A stretch of DNA of 64,000 nt from an uncultured Clostridia bacterium. GTDB lineage: Bacteria; Bacillota; Clostridia; Christensenellales; Aristaeellaceae. This document shows, in pieces, positions 16,831-25,531 of this stretch. Below the pieces are notes generated by a model that worked only from the letters and a program-made list of their open reading frames with translations, was not told the origin of the DNA and did not search any database. A program made the position numbers and the translations under genes. Positions within the stretch are counted from its first letter, which is position 1. Every line of letters begins with the position of its first letter. The stretch covers positions 110,037-174,036 of the forward strand of contig CALCQO010000046.1 in NCBI GenBank assembly GCA_937894675.1, in the 5' to 3' direction.

Positions 16831-17442
16831 ATGGCAGAATATTTGATTCCCTATGTTGTTGAGCGCAGCGGCAACGCCGAGCGTTCCTACGATATTTATT
16901 CCCGGCTGCTCAAGGACAGGATTATTTTCCTCTCCGGCCCCATTTCCGACGGCATGGCCAACGCCATCGTCGCTCAGCTGCTGTTTCTGGAAATGGACAA
17001 CCCCAACGCCGATATTTCCCTGTATATCAATAGCCCTGGCGGCTCTGTCACCGCGGGCATGGCGATTTATGATACCATGCAGTACATCAAAGCCCCGGTG
17101 CGCACCGTGTGCGTCGGCATGGCTGCCTCCATGGGCGCCTTCCTGCTGATGGCGGGGGAAAAGGGCAAGCGCATGGCGCTGCCAAACAGCGAAGTGATGA
17201 TTCACCAGCCCTCCGGCGGTGCCGAAGGCCAGGCGACGGATGTCACCATCCGGGCGGAATGGCTGCTGAAAACCAAGAAAAAGATGACGGATATGATGGC
17301 GGACATGACCGGCCAAAGCATCGAGCGCGTCGCCCATGATATCGAGCGCGACTACTTTATGAGTGCCAAGGAAGCGCTGGACTACGGCATCATCGACGAA
17401 ATCTATCAACCCAGACCCAAACAGGAGAACAAGGATGCCTAA
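16831..17442 (+). CDS. clpP: ATP-dependent Clp protease proteolytic subunit
   Basis: Serine peptidase that forms the 14-mer chamber of ClpXP. 203 residues. Catalytic Ser100 in GMAASMGAFLL and His125 in NSEVMIHQPSGG are present, with the Asp of the triad expected near residue 174. Starts 21 bases after tig with AAGGAGAAACC as ribosome site, and its end overlaps clpX by eight bases, so the protease and unfoldase are translationally coupled. Confidence 0.97.
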   Translation: MAEYLIPYVVERSGNAERSYDIYSRLLKDRIIFLSGPISDGMANAIVAQLLFLEMDNPNADISLYINSPGGSVTAGMAIYDTMQYIKAPVRTVCVGMAASMGAFLLMAGEKGKRMALPNSEVMIHQPSGGAEGQATDVTIRAEWLLKTKKKMTDMMADMTGQSIERVAHDIERDYFMSAKEALDYGIIDEIYQPRPKQENKDA

Positions 17443-18742
17443 GGAACCCTACGAGCCGCGCAAGCTGCACCGCTGCAGCTTTTGCGGCAAGTCCCAGGCG
17501 GATGTGGAGCGGCTGATCGCCGGCCCCAACGCCTATATCTGCAACGAGTGCGTGGAACTGTGCAGCGATGTGCTCAGCGAAGGCAATTTCCAGCCCGGAA
17601 AGAAGCCTTCCCAGGGCGACGCGCTGCCTACTCCCAGGGAAATGAAAGCCTCGCTGGACGAATATGTCATCGGGCAGGACCGCGCCAAGCGCGCCCTGAG
17701 CGTGGCGGTTTACAACCACTATAAACGCATCCGTTCCACCAACCGCAACAAGGATGTGGAACTGAACAAATCCAACATTCTGCTGGTGGGCCGCACAGGT
17801 ACCGGCAAAACCTACCTGGCCCAGACCCTGGCAGACATCCTGAACGTCCCCTTCGCCATCGCCGACGCTACCAGCCTGACCGAAGCCGGTTATGTGGGCG
17901 AGGATGTGGAGAATATCCTCCTTCGCCTGATTCAGGCGGCGGACGGGGACATCAAGGCGGCGGAACAGGGCATCATCTACCTGGACGAGGTGGACAAGAT
18001 TGCCCGCAAGTCCGAGAACACCTCTATCACCCGGGATGTTTCCGGCGAAGGCGTGCAGCAGGCGCTGCTGAAAATACTGGAAGGCACCGTAGCCAATGTG
18101 CCGCCCCAGGGCGGCCGCAAGCACCCCCAGCAGGAGTTTTTGCACATTGACACCAGCAACATTCTCTTTATCTGCGGCGGCGCCTTTGATGGGCTGGAAA
18201 GCATCATCAAATCCCGCCTGGGCAGCCGCATTCTGGGCTTTGGCTCAGCCGCCAAGGATGACAACGCCCACCAGGAAAGCGAAACCCTCAAGCACGTGCA
18301 GCCCGAGGATCTGGTGCGCTACGGCATGATTCCCGAACTGGTAGGCCGTCTGCCCGTGGTGGTCTCCCTGGATTCCCTGGATCAGGAAGCCCTGGTGCGC
18401 ATCCTGCAGGAGCCAAGGAACGCCCTTGTCAAGCAGTACCAGTATCTGTTCTCCCTGGACGGGGTGGAGCTGACTTTTACAGACGACGCGCTGGAAGCCG
18501 TCGCCCGTCAGGCGCTGGAGCGCAAGACAGGCGCCCGCGGTCTGCGCGCCATTCTGGAGAACGCTTTGCTGGACATCATGTTCGACCTGCCCTCCCATGT
18601 GGAGTATAAGAAGTGCATCGTTACCAAAGAAGTCATCGAGCAGGGCAAATCGCCTGAGCTGATTAAGAACGTGCCGGGGGGCGCCGCCAAAAAGCGCCTG
18701 AAGGCAGCGGAAAGCCCGTCTGTCGCGGGGGATGCCTCGTAA
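17435..18742 (+). CDS. clpX: ATP-dependent Clp protease ATP-binding subunit ClpX
   Basis: AAA+ unfoldase that feeds ClpP. 435 residues from the ATG at 17435 (ACAGGAG upstream); a longer open frame to 17363 lies wholly inside clpP and is not used. Zinc-binding domain with Cys14, Cys17, Cys36 and Cys39; Walker A GRTGTGKTYLAQTLA (near 123); Walker B IIYLDEVDKIA; sensor region SRLGSRILGFGS. The C-terminal AAA lid domain is complete. Standard length and order after clpP. Confidence 0.97.
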   Translation: MPKEPYEPRKLHRCSFCGKSQADVERLIAGPNAYICNECVELCSDVLSEGNFQPGKKPSQGDALPTPREMKASLDEYVIGQDRAKRALSVAVYNHYKRIRSTNRNKDVELNKSNILLVGRTGTGKTYLAQTLADILNVPFAIADATSLTEAGYVGEDVENILLRLIQAADGDIKAAEQGIIYLDEVDKIARKSENTSITRDVSGEGVQQALLKILEGTVANVPPQGGRKHPQQEFLHIDTSNILFICGGAFDGLESIIKSRLGSRILGFGSAAKDDNAHQESETLKHVQPEDLVRYGMIPELVGRLPVVVSLDSLDQEALVRILQEPRNALVKQYQYLFSLDGVELTFTDDALEAVARQALERKTGARGLRAILENALLDIMFDLPSHVEYKKCIVTKEVIEQGKSPELIKNVPGGAAKKRLKAAESPSVAGDAS

Positions 18743-18833
18743 GAGGTTTTTTGCGGAACCAGGTGCCGGGTTTCCCGGCGTACCCTCTTCCCGCCCCTAT
18801 GGCGAGAAGAGGATTTTTATCACAGGAGGAACC

Positions 18834-21185
18834 ATGACAAAACAAACATTCGACCGTATGCCCCTTGTGCCGCTGCGGGGGATGATGATATTTCCGCACA
18901 CCGTGCTGCATTTTGATGTAGGCCGCCCCCAGAGCGTGGCGGCGGTGGAGCGGGCGTTGCTGGAAGACCGCAAGGTCTTTATGGTAGCCCAGAAGGAAGT
19001 GGACGCCGAGGCGCCCGCCCTTTCTGATTTGTATGAAACGGGTACCATTTCGGAAATCCGCCAGGTGCTGCACCTGCCCGGCAACAACCTGCGGGTGTTG
19101 GTGGAAGGCATCAGCCGGGGCCGATTGAAGGACATAACCTCTCAGGAGGGCGGCTGGCTGGCCGAGTACGAGCCCATCCCCCCCTTCAACATGGGGGAGA
19201 TGACCGAGGAAATCGCCGCCCTGGTGCGCCTGACCAAGGAATACTTTGAAAATTATTCCCAGAGCAGCGGCCGCATTTCAGCGGAATTGCTGCGCTCTGT
19301 CAAACGCATCGAGGATCCGGACAACCTGGTGGACACCATCGCCTCCAATGTCATCAACGATTTGGGCGAGCGCCAGGGCATGCTGGACGTGTTCAGCGCC
19401 GCGGAGCGGCTGGAAAAGCTGTGCATGTACCTGGCCAAGGAAACCCAGCTGGCAGGCATCGAAAAGATGGTGCAGCTGCGGGTCAAAATGCAGATAGACA
19501 AGAATCAGAAGGACTATTATCTGCGCGAGCAGCTGAAGGTTATCCAGGAGGAACTGGGCGAGGACGACCAGCAGGAACTGGACGACATGCGCGCCCGCAT
19601 GGAAAAAACGCCCCTGAATGAGGAAGCCCGGGAAAAGGTGGAGAAGGAGCTGGAGCGGCTCAGCCGCATGGCGCCCGGCACACCGGAAATCTCCGTCAGC
19701 GAGAACTACATCCAGTGGATACTTGACCTGCCCTGGGGTAAGTACACCAAGGACCGCATGTCCCTGGACAGGGCGCGGCGCATCCTGGATGAGGATCATT
19801 TCGGCATGGACAAGGTGAAGGAGCGCATCATCGAGTTTCTCGCGGTGCGCGCCATGAAGATGAAGGACAATAAGGACCAGGCCATGAAAGGCTCCATCCT
19901 TTGCTTTGTGGGCCCTCCGGGCGTGGGCAAAACCAGCATCGTAAAGGCCATCGCCCGGGCGATGGACCGCAAGTTTGTCCAGATGTCCCTGGGCGGCGTT
20001 CGGGATGAGGCCGAAATCTACGGCCACCGCCGCACCTATATCGGCGCCATCCCCGGCCGCATCGTGGCTAACCTAAAGCGCGCCGGCACCATGAACCCTG
20101 TTTTCCTCTTTGATGAAATTGATAAAATGGGCCACGACTTTCGGGGCGACCCGGCCAGCGCCATGCTGGAGGTGCTCGACAGTGAGCAGAACAACCATTT
20201 CCGGGATCATTACCTGGAAGTGCCCATCGACCTGTCCCAGGTGATGTTTGTAACCACCGCCAACACCGCGGGGGAAATTCCCGCGCCGCTGCTGGACCGC
20301 ATGGAAATCATCGAGGTTTCCAGCTATACCGAGGAAGAGAAGCGGGAAATCGCCAAGCGCCATCTGCTCAAGCGGCAGATTGCCGAAAACGGCCTGCCCC
20401 CCCGCAGCGTGCGCATGCAGGACGCGGCCTTCCGCATGGTAATCGAAGGCTACACCCGGGAGGCGGGGGTTCGCTCCCTGTCCCGTGCGTTGGCGAAAAT
20501 CGTGCGCAAAGCGGCGGTGGAAATGCTGGACACCGGGGCGAAATACATCACCGTCGGCAAGGATAAAGCCCGCTCCTACTTAGGACCGGAACGTTTCCTG
20601 CGGGGCGAACTGCTTAAGTCCCCCGCGGTGGGCGTGGTTAACGGCCTTGCCTACACCGAGGTGGGCGGCGAAATGCTGCAGGTGGAATGCGTGGTGATGC
20701 CCGGCAGCGGCAAGTTCTCCCTGACGGGACACCTGGGCGATGTCATGAAGGAGAGCGGCCAGGCCGCCCTCAGCTGGGTGCGCGCCCACAGCAAGGAATA
20801 CAATCTGGCGGAGGATTTTCCCCAGAAGTATGATATCCATATCCATGTACCCGAGGGCGCTACCCCCAAGGACGGCCCCTCCGCCGGCGTCACCATGGCC
20901 ACCGCCATGGTATCGGCGCTGACAGGGCGCCTGGTCAAGCAGGATGTCGCCATGACGGGTGAAATCACCCTGGCAGGCCGCGTGCTGCCCATCGGCGGCA
21001 TCAAGGAAAAGCTGCTGGCGGCGTTCCGCGCGGGGGTCAATACCCTGTGCCTGCCGGAGGAAAACAAGAAGGACGTGGAGGAACTGCCCGGCAATATCCA
21101 GGCCAAGTTCGATATCCACTATGTGGCCAACATCGAGCAGGTGATTGATGTGGCCCTTATGAAGGACAAGCGAGATGGAGATTAA
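18834..21185 (+). CDS. lon: ATP-dependent protease La
   Basis: Homo-oligomeric AAA+ protease for damaged and regulatory proteins. 783 residues from the ATG at 18834, which follows CACAGGAGGAACC; the open frame extends to 18732 but that part has no ribosome site. N-terminal substrate domain (LVPLRGMMIFPHTVLHFDVGR), central coiled coil, Walker A GPPGVGKTSIVKAIA (near 363), and the Ser-Lys dyad Ser683 (DGPSAGVTMATAM) and Lys726 (GGIKEKLLAAF). Its last 11 bases overlap ysxC. Confidence 0.97.
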   Translation: MTKQTFDRMPLVPLRGMMIFPHTVLHFDVGRPQSVAAVERALLEDRKVFMVAQKEVDAEAPALSDLYETGTISEIRQVLHLPGNNLRVLVEGISRGRLKDITSQEGGWLAEYEPIPPFNMGEMTEEIAALVRLTKEYFENYSQSSGRISAELLRSVKRIEDPDNLVDTIASNVINDLGERQGMLDVFSAAERLEKLCMYLAKETQLAGIEKMVQLRVKMQIDKNQKDYYLREQLKVIQEELGEDDQQELDDMRARMEKTPLNEEAREKVEKELERLSRMAPGTPEISVSENYIQWILDLPWGKYTKDRMSLDRARRILDEDHFGMDKVKERIIEFLAVRAMKMKDNKDQAMKGSILCFVGPPGVGKTSIVKAIARAMDRKFVQMSLGGVRDEAEIYGHRRTYIGAIPGRIVANLKRAGTMNPVFLFDEIDKMGHDFRGDPASAMLEVLDSEQNNHFRDHYLEVPIDLSQVMFVTTANTAGEIPAPLLDRMEIIEVSSYTEEEKREIAKRHLLKRQIAENGLPPRSVRMQDAAFRMVIEGYTREAGVRSLSRALAKIVRKAAVEMLDTGAKYITVGKDKARSYLGPERFLRGELLKSPAVGVVNGLAYTEVGGEMLQVECVVMPGSGKFSLTGHLGDVMKESGQAALSWVRAHSKEYNLAEDFPQKYDIHIHVPEGATPKDGPSAGVTMATAMVSALTGRLVKQDVAMTGEITLAGRVLPIGGIKEKLLAAFRAGVNTLCLPEENKKDVEELPGNIQAKFDIHYVANIEQVIDVALMKDKRDGD

Positions 21186-21753
21186 CAGTGCGGTATTTGT
21201 CACCAGCCTGCCAAAGTACTGCAGCTTTCCAGGCAAAGGCCTGCCCCAAATCGCGGTGGCGGGCAAGAGCAATGTGGGAAAAAGCTCCCTGATCAACGCC
21301 TTATGCCGCAGGAAAAACCTGGCGAAAACCAGCGGCACCCCCGGCAAGACCCGCCTGATCAATGTGTTCCTGCTCAATGAAACCCTGCATCTGATCGACC
21401 TGCCCGGCTACGGCTATGCCAAGGTCAGCAAGTCGGAAAAGGAACGCTGGGGCGCCATGATGGAGGAATACTTCTCCCAATCCCAGGATTTGAAGGTGAT
21501 GCTGCAGTTGGTGGACATCCGCCACGAGCCCACCCGGGATGATGTGCAGATGGTGAACTTCCTTCGGGACAGCGGCATCCCCTTTGTGGTAGCCGCCACC
21601 AAGGCGGACAAATTGTCCAAAGCCCAGCGCCAGCGCGCCGTGCACCTGGTTGCCCGTACCCTGGCCGTGCAGCCCTGGGAAATCATCCCCTGGTCGTCGG
21701 AAACCGGGGAAGGCCGGGACCAGCTGCTCAAAGCACTGCAGGAGCATATCTGA
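21175..21753 (+). CDS. ysxC: Ribosome biogenesis GTPase YsxC/EngB
   Basis: Essential GTPase for 50S subunit assembly. 192 residues. Seen: G1 GKSNVGKSSLINALC (near residue 27), the TSGTPGKTRLINVF switch region, G3 DLPGYGYAKVSK, and G4 ATKADKLSK. It overlaps lon by 11 bases; the lon-ysxC order is conserved in Bacilli and Clostridia. Length normal. Confidence 0.97.
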   Translation: MEINSAVFVTSLPKYCSFPGKGLPQIAVAGKSNVGKSSLINALCRRKNLAKTSGTPGKTRLINVFLLNETLHLIDLPGYGYAKVSKSEKERWGAMMEEYFSQSQDLKVMLQLVDIRHEPTRDDVQMVNFLRDSGIPFVVAATKADKLSKAQRQRAVHLVARTLAVQPWEIIPWSSETGEGRDQLLKALQEHI

Positions 21754-21757
21754 GCGT

Positions 21758-21787
21758 TTGCAGTTGCTCCCTTGCCTGTGGTATAGT
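21758..21787 (+). promoter_or_regulatory. Promoter of the GNAT-like gene
   Basis: TTGCAG, 18-base spacer, TATAGT preceded by TGG; lies just after the ysxC stop and about 34 bases before the next ATG. Confidence 0.6.
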
Positions 21788-21820
21788 AGGAATGCATAAT
21801 CATCCGGAAGGGGTGTTTAT

Positions 21821-22936
21821 ATGTTGCATGTAGAGATACTGCCCAGGACAGCCAAGGATTTGCAGCCCTTTATCCAGTTGCCCTTTGATTTGTACGCGGG
21901 GGACAGCAACTGGGTGCCGCCTGTGCGCAAAAAACTGCTGGATACCCTGCTCAGCGCGGAGAATGAGCTGCTTGCCCATTCCCAGCCCCGGTTTTTTCTT
22001 GCCTATAACGACGAGACTCCCATTGCCAGGGTGCTGGCTGGGGTGGATATCCATCCTGATCATCCTGAGGAGAAGCTCGGCTGGTTCAGCCTGTTTGAAA
22101 GTACAGACAACATGGACGGCGTGCGCGCCGTGATGGACGCCGCCTGTGCCTACCTGAAAGAAAAGGGAGCTAAACGTATGGTGGGCCCCATCGCCCCCAT
22201 GTACGATTTATTAAACCGCGGCCTGCAGGTGGATGCCTTTGACGCGCCTCCTGTGCTGCAAAACCCGTACAACAAGGCGTATTATCCCGCTTTGCTGGAA
22301 GGGTATGGTTTTACAAAAGCAAGGGATTATCTGGCGTATGATATCCTTGTAGCCGACGTGCCGCTGGATAAGCTGGAGTCCCTGGCCGAAAAAGTGGAAA
22401 AACGCTTCGGCTTTCGGGTGGAGGAAATCCCAGCCAAGCGCATCGGCCTGCGCCTTGCCAGGGAAATCGCCGTGATTATCGCGCAAGGTGCCCGCGGGCA
22501 TCAGATGGATGTACCCACGGCGGAGGAAATTCTCCTGCTGCTGGAAACCCTGAAGCCCGTGTACCGTGAAGGGCTGTGCGTAATGGCCTATGCCGGGGAC
22601 AATCCCATCGGCGTGGTACTGGCGTTTCCTGACAACACCGCCTATCTGCAGGCTTTGGGCGGTTTTGAGACGCCCCTTCGGCAGCTGAAGGCGGCCATCG
22701 CTATGCGGGGGGTAACCACGGTGCGCTGCCCCATGCAGTCGGTGATTCCCGACTACCAGAACAAAGCGGTCAACCTGGCGATGATCCGCAAGGCCATCAG
22801 CAACGCCAAGCGCATGGGGTTTACCCGCATTGAAGGCTCCACCGTGCCGGAGGATGACGTATCCTCGGTGAACAACACCCTGCTGGCGGGAGGGGCGCCC
22901 TACCGTACCTACCGCGTGTATGCCAGGGCGTTGTAA
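21821..22936 (+). CDS. GNAT-fold acyltransferase-like protein, function unknown
   Basis: 371 residues, cytosolic, no signal or membrane segment. It resembles the YghO-like family of predicted N-acetyltransferases: the first part ends in a GNAT-like block (RMVGPIAPMYDLLNRGLQVD near residue 125, followed by YNKAYYPALLEGYGFTKARD), and the second half contains the RIEGSTVPEDDVSSVNNTL stretch near its end. Substrate unknown. Its own promoter and an AAGGGGTG ribosome site suggest a single-gene unit, although secG follows after about 100 bases with another promoter. The family call is moderate; a specific reaction cannot be named. Confidence 0.7.
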   Translation: MLHVEILPRTAKDLQPFIQLPFDLYAGDSNWVPPVRKKLLDTLLSAENELLAHSQPRFFLAYNDETPIARVLAGVDIHPDHPEEKLGWFSLFESTDNMDGVRAVMDAACAYLKEKGAKRMVGPIAPMYDLLNRGLQVDAFDAPPVLQNPYNKAYYPALLEGYGFTKARDYLAYDILVADVPLDKLESLAEKVEKRFGFRVEEIPAKRIGLRLAREIAVIIAQGARGHQMDVPTAEEILLLLETLKPVYREGLCVMAYAGDNPIGVVLAFPDNTAYLQALGGFETPLRQLKAAIAMRGVTTVRCPMQSVIPDYQNKAVNLAMIRKAISNAKRMGFTRIEGSTVPEDDVSSVNNTLLAGGAPYRTYRVYARAL

Positions 22937-22971
22937 AGCGGCGAAAAGATATGTTTTCTGTCAAGGCAATC

Positions 22972-23000
22972 TTGCGCTTTGCATGTTCCTATGGTATGAT
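22972..23000 (+). promoter_or_regulatory. secG promoter
   Basis: TTGCGC, 17-base spacer, TATGAT preceded by TGG; the same TGGTATGAT block is found at tig and purR. Confidence 0.7.
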
Positions 23001-23034
23001 ACCTTGCGTTGACTTGAAAGAGAGGGATTAGACT

Positions 23035-23271
23035 ATGTCCGGTATTCAACTGGTGATGACCATTCTGCTGATGATTTCAGCCGTTGTGCTGATTGTATCT
23101 GTCCTGCTGCAAAAAGGGGATGCCGAAGGCATCGCCGCGCTGGGCGCTTCCACCGGGGAAAGCTACTTCGGCCGCAACAAGGATAAGTCCACTCAGGGCA
23201 AGCTGGCCCAATTAACCAAGGTTTCTGCCGGTGTGTTCGTTGTGCTGACGCTGGCTATGCTCTTCATCTGA
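23035..23271 (+). CDS. secG: Preprotein translocase subunit SecG
   Basis: Small membrane subunit of the SecYEG channel. 78 residues with two membrane helices (about 5-22 and 54-77) flanking the conserved cytoplasmic loop VLLQKGDAEGIAALGAST. Length and loop are typical. Single gene with its own promoter and terminator. Confidence 0.95.
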   Translation: MSGIQLVMTILLMISAVVLIVSVLLQKGDAEGIAALGASTGESYFGRNKDKSTQGKLAQLTKVSAGVFVVLTLAMLFI

Positions 23272-23288
23272 TTGACGGCAAACCTTTC

Positions 23289-23317
23289 AGGCTGGCGCGT
23301 TGCGTCAGCCTTTTTTT
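23289..23317 (+). terminator. secG terminator
   Basis: GGCTGGCGC/GCGTCAGCC stem with one G-U pair and a very short loop, followed by seven T. Confidence 0.85.
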
Positions 23318-23360
23318 GGTGAAGGAGAGAACTTGAAGCGCTTATGAAAGGAGGGATAAC

Positions 23361-25283
23361 ATGATTGTCCTGAGTGCCCAGCATCTCAGCAAAGCTTTCG
23401 GCGTCAACCAGGTGCTGAGGGACGTCAGCTTTGTGCTGCAGACTGGCCAGCGTATGGGGCTGGTGGGTGTCAACGGTTCAGGCAAGAGCACCCTCCTGAG
23501 GCTGCTGACGGGGGAACTGCAGGCAGACTCGGGCAGCATCTCCCTCCAAAAGGGTATGCGCGTGGGGTATCTGGCGCAAAGCTGGCGGCCTCAGGCTGGC
23601 AGCACGGTGCTGGATGAGTTGGAAAAAGTGTTCGAGCCGGTTCATAAAATGGAGGAAAAGCTGCGCAGCCTGGAAAAGGAAATGGCGGACGCGGGGGATT
23701 CCGACGTGCTGGAGCGCCTGGGCAACGAGTACGCCCGCGTGCTGCACCAGTTTGAGGAAAGCGACGGCTACGCCAGCCATTCCCTGGTGCAGGGGGTGCT
23801 CAGCGGTCTTGGGTTTCTCAACCAGCAGCATCAGGAGGCCGCTAAGCTCAGCGGCGGGGAGCTGACCCGCCTCAGCCTTGGCCGGCTGCTGCTGCAGAAA
23901 CCGGACATCCTGCTGCTGGACGAGCCCACCAACCACCTGGACCTGGACGCCCTCAAATGGCTGGAAGAATATCTCTCCGCCTACGCGGGCGCGGTGATGC
24001 TGGTCAGCCACGACCGGTATTTCCTCGACCATGTCTGCACCGACATGGTGGAACTGCTCATGGGGGAAAGCGAGCAGTACAAGGGCAACTACACCCGCTA
24101 TATGGAGCAAAGGGTGGAGCGGTTCGAGTCGCGCCAGCGCGCCTATGACCAGCAGCAAAAAGAGATTGCCCGCCAGGAAGCCATCATCGAGCGCTTTCGC
24201 TCCTTCAACCGGGAAAAGTCCATCCGCGCCGCCGAAAGCCGGGTGAAGAAGCTGGATAAGCTGGAGCGCCTGAACAGGCCCATGGAGGAGAAGCAGATTC
24301 ATTTCCGCTTTTCCGTCAAACGCCGCCTGGGGGATGATGCGCTGAAGGTGAAGGACATGAAAAAATCCTTCGGCACCCATGTGCTGTTCGATAACGCTTC
24401 CCTGTTTCTGGAATCCGGCGACCGGGCGGTGCTGATTGGCGCCAACGGCATCGGCAAAACCACCTTTCTGGAATGTATTTTAGGCCGGCAGCAGCCGGAC
24501 AAGGGGCTGGTGGACTTTGGCGCCAATGCCGATATCGGCTACTATGACCAGAAACAGCAGCGGCTGCACGACAGCAAATCCGTCATTAATGAAGTCTGGG
24601 ACGATTTTCCCCGCATGAACCAGACCGAGGTGCGCAATGCCCTGGGCTTGTTCCTCTTCAGCGGGGATGATGTGTTCGGACAGGTGTCCACCCTATCCGG
24701 CGGCGAGAAAGCCCGGGTCGCCCTCACTAAGCTGATGCTGCGCAAGGACAACTTTCTAATCCTGGACGAACCCACCAACCATTTGGACGCGGACAGCCGG
24801 GAAATGCTGGAGGAAGCGCTGGACGATTTTGACGGCACTATCCTGGCGGTTTCCCATGACCGCTACTTCATCAACCGCCTGGCCAACAAAGTGGTGGTGA
24901 TGGAGCGGGACGGGCTAACCGTTTATGAGGGCAATTACGACGCGTACCTGGCCCAGAAGGAACGGGGCTTGCTGGGAGAGGACAGTCTTTCCGGCGGCAT
25001 GACCCGCACGGAGATGGCCCGCCAGCGGCGCAAATCCCGGGAGGAGCAGAACCTGTACAACAGCCTGAAAAACGCTGTTCTGGAAGCGGAAAAAATAGTT
25101 ACTCAGGCTGAGGAAGAAAAGCTGCTGCGGGAGCAGGCGATGGCGGATCCTTCCGTTTATACAAACCCCATCCTGGCGGCGGAAGCGGCCAAGGCTTATC
25201 AAACAGCCAGGCAGGACACCGAAAAGGCCTATGCCGCCTGGGAAAATGCCGAGCAGGCGCTGAGTGAATTTGAGGGCGATTGA
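23361..25283 (+). CDS. ABC-F family ATPase (ribosome-associated type)
   Basis: 640 residues with two ABC ATPase domains and no membrane segments, the hallmark of ABC-F proteins that act on the ribosome (translation factor or antibiotic target protection). Domain 1: Walker A GVNGSGKST, signature KLSGGELTRLSLGRL, Walker B ILLLDEPTNHLDL. A charged linker with a coiled coil (about 240-320) follows, then domain 2: GANGIGKTT, TLSGGEKARVAL, FLILDEPTNHLDA. A C-terminal coiled coil (about 560-640) is like Uup/YdiF. AAAGGAGG precedes the ATG. Whether it is a housekeeping factor or a resistance protein cannot be told from sequence. Confidence 0.93.
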   Translation: MIVLSAQHLSKAFGVNQVLRDVSFVLQTGQRMGLVGVNGSGKSTLLRLLTGELQADSGSISLQKGMRVGYLAQSWRPQAGSTVLDELEKVFEPVHKMEEKLRSLEKEMADAGDSDVLERLGNEYARVLHQFEESDGYASHSLVQGVLSGLGFLNQQHQEAAKLSGGELTRLSLGRLLLQKPDILLLDEPTNHLDLDALKWLEEYLSAYAGAVMLVSHDRYFLDHVCTDMVELLMGESEQYKGNYTRYMEQRVERFESRQRAYDQQQKEIARQEAIIERFRSFNREKSIRAAESRVKKLDKLERLNRPMEEKQIHFRFSVKRRLGDDALKVKDMKKSFGTHVLFDNASLFLESGDRAVLIGANGIGKTTFLECILGRQQPDKGLVDFGANADIGYYDQKQQRLHDSKSVINEVWDDFPRMNQTEVRNALGLFLFSGDDVFGQVSTLSGGEKARVALTKLMLRKDNFLILDEPTNHLDADSREMLEEALDDFDGTILAVSHDRYFINRLANKVVVMERDGLTVYEGNYDAYLAQKERGLLGEDSLSGGMTRTEMARQRRKSREEQNLYNSLKNAVLEAEKIVTQAEEEKLLREQAMADPSVYTNPILAAEAAKAYQTARQDTEKAYAAWENAEQALSEFEGD

Positions 25284-25312
25284 GAAATTATTCAAAATCT
25301 GTGTAAAATTGG

Positions 25313-25341
25313 TTGACAAAGAATTGCCCATGGCTTATAAT
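25313..25341 (+). promoter_or_regulatory. metNIQ operon promoter
   Basis: Near-perfect sigma-A promoter: TTGACA, 17-base spacer, TATAAT. Transcription should start near 25348, about 28 bases before the leader-peptide ATG, and 185 bases before metN. Confidence 0.85.
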
Positions 25342-25375
25342 GCGCCCAAGACTGAAGAAGAAAGGAGGCTTCCAC

Positions 25376-25453
25376 ATGAAACAGACCATGATGATTCGAA
25401 TGTCCATGATGATGTGCGAGGCTTCCCCGCGCTTCTTCTGTTGCGTCGCTTAA
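25376..25453 (+). CDS. Met-rich leader peptide of the metNIQ operon
   Basis: 25-codon open frame with a strong ribosome site (AAAGGAGG, six bases before the ATG). It begins MKQTMMIRMSMMMC: seven of 25 residues are Met (positions 1, 5, 6, 9, 11, 12, 13), and Cys occurs at 14, 22 and 23. It lies between a strong promoter and a rho-independent terminator, directly upstream of the methionine transporter genes. This is the layout of a ribosome-mediated transcription attenuator: stalling at Met codons when charged Met-tRNA is scarce would free the segment 25426-25449 to pair with the terminator's 3' arm. Being a real translated leader is inference, but the coincidence of Met codons with a Met operon is strong. 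Confidence 0.8.
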   Translation: MKQTMMIRMSMMMCEASPRFFCCVA

Positions 25454-25499
25454 TCTGGATTATTCAGCTGTTTAAGCCCGCTTCGCCGAAGTGCGACGC
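25443..25499 (+). promoter_or_regulatory. Putative antiterminator pairing of the met leader
   Basis: GCGTCGC at 25443-25449 (last leader-peptide codons) is the exact reverse complement of GCGACGC at 25493-25499 in the terminator's 3' arm. CCCGCG at 25426-25431 can also pair with CGCGGG at 25497-25502. Either pairing would block the terminator, and a ribosome at the leader stop codon would mask the first. Confidence 0.6.
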
Positions 25500-25508
25500 G
25501 GGCTTTTT
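25474..25508 (+). terminator. Attenuator terminator before metN
   Basis: Twelve-base arms AAGCCCGCTTCG (25474-25485) and CGACGCGGGCTT (25494-25505) with one mismatch, eight-base loop, then a T run. It lies 20 bases after the leader stop and 24 bases before the metN start, so it would end transcription before the transporter genes. Confidence 0.85.
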
Positions 25509-25531
25509 ATGTCCATCGAAGGGAGAAACCA

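Noticed and set aside
15121..17409. Long open frame on the minus strand, opposite tig and clpP
   Set aside because: A shadow of two conserved genes; Leu/Phe/Gly/His-rich translation typical of antisense frames in GC-rich coding DNA.
25348..25531. S-box or T-box riboswitch before metN
   Set aside because: No T-box bulge sequence or S-box core seen; the leader is taken up by a translated Met-rich frame and one terminator.
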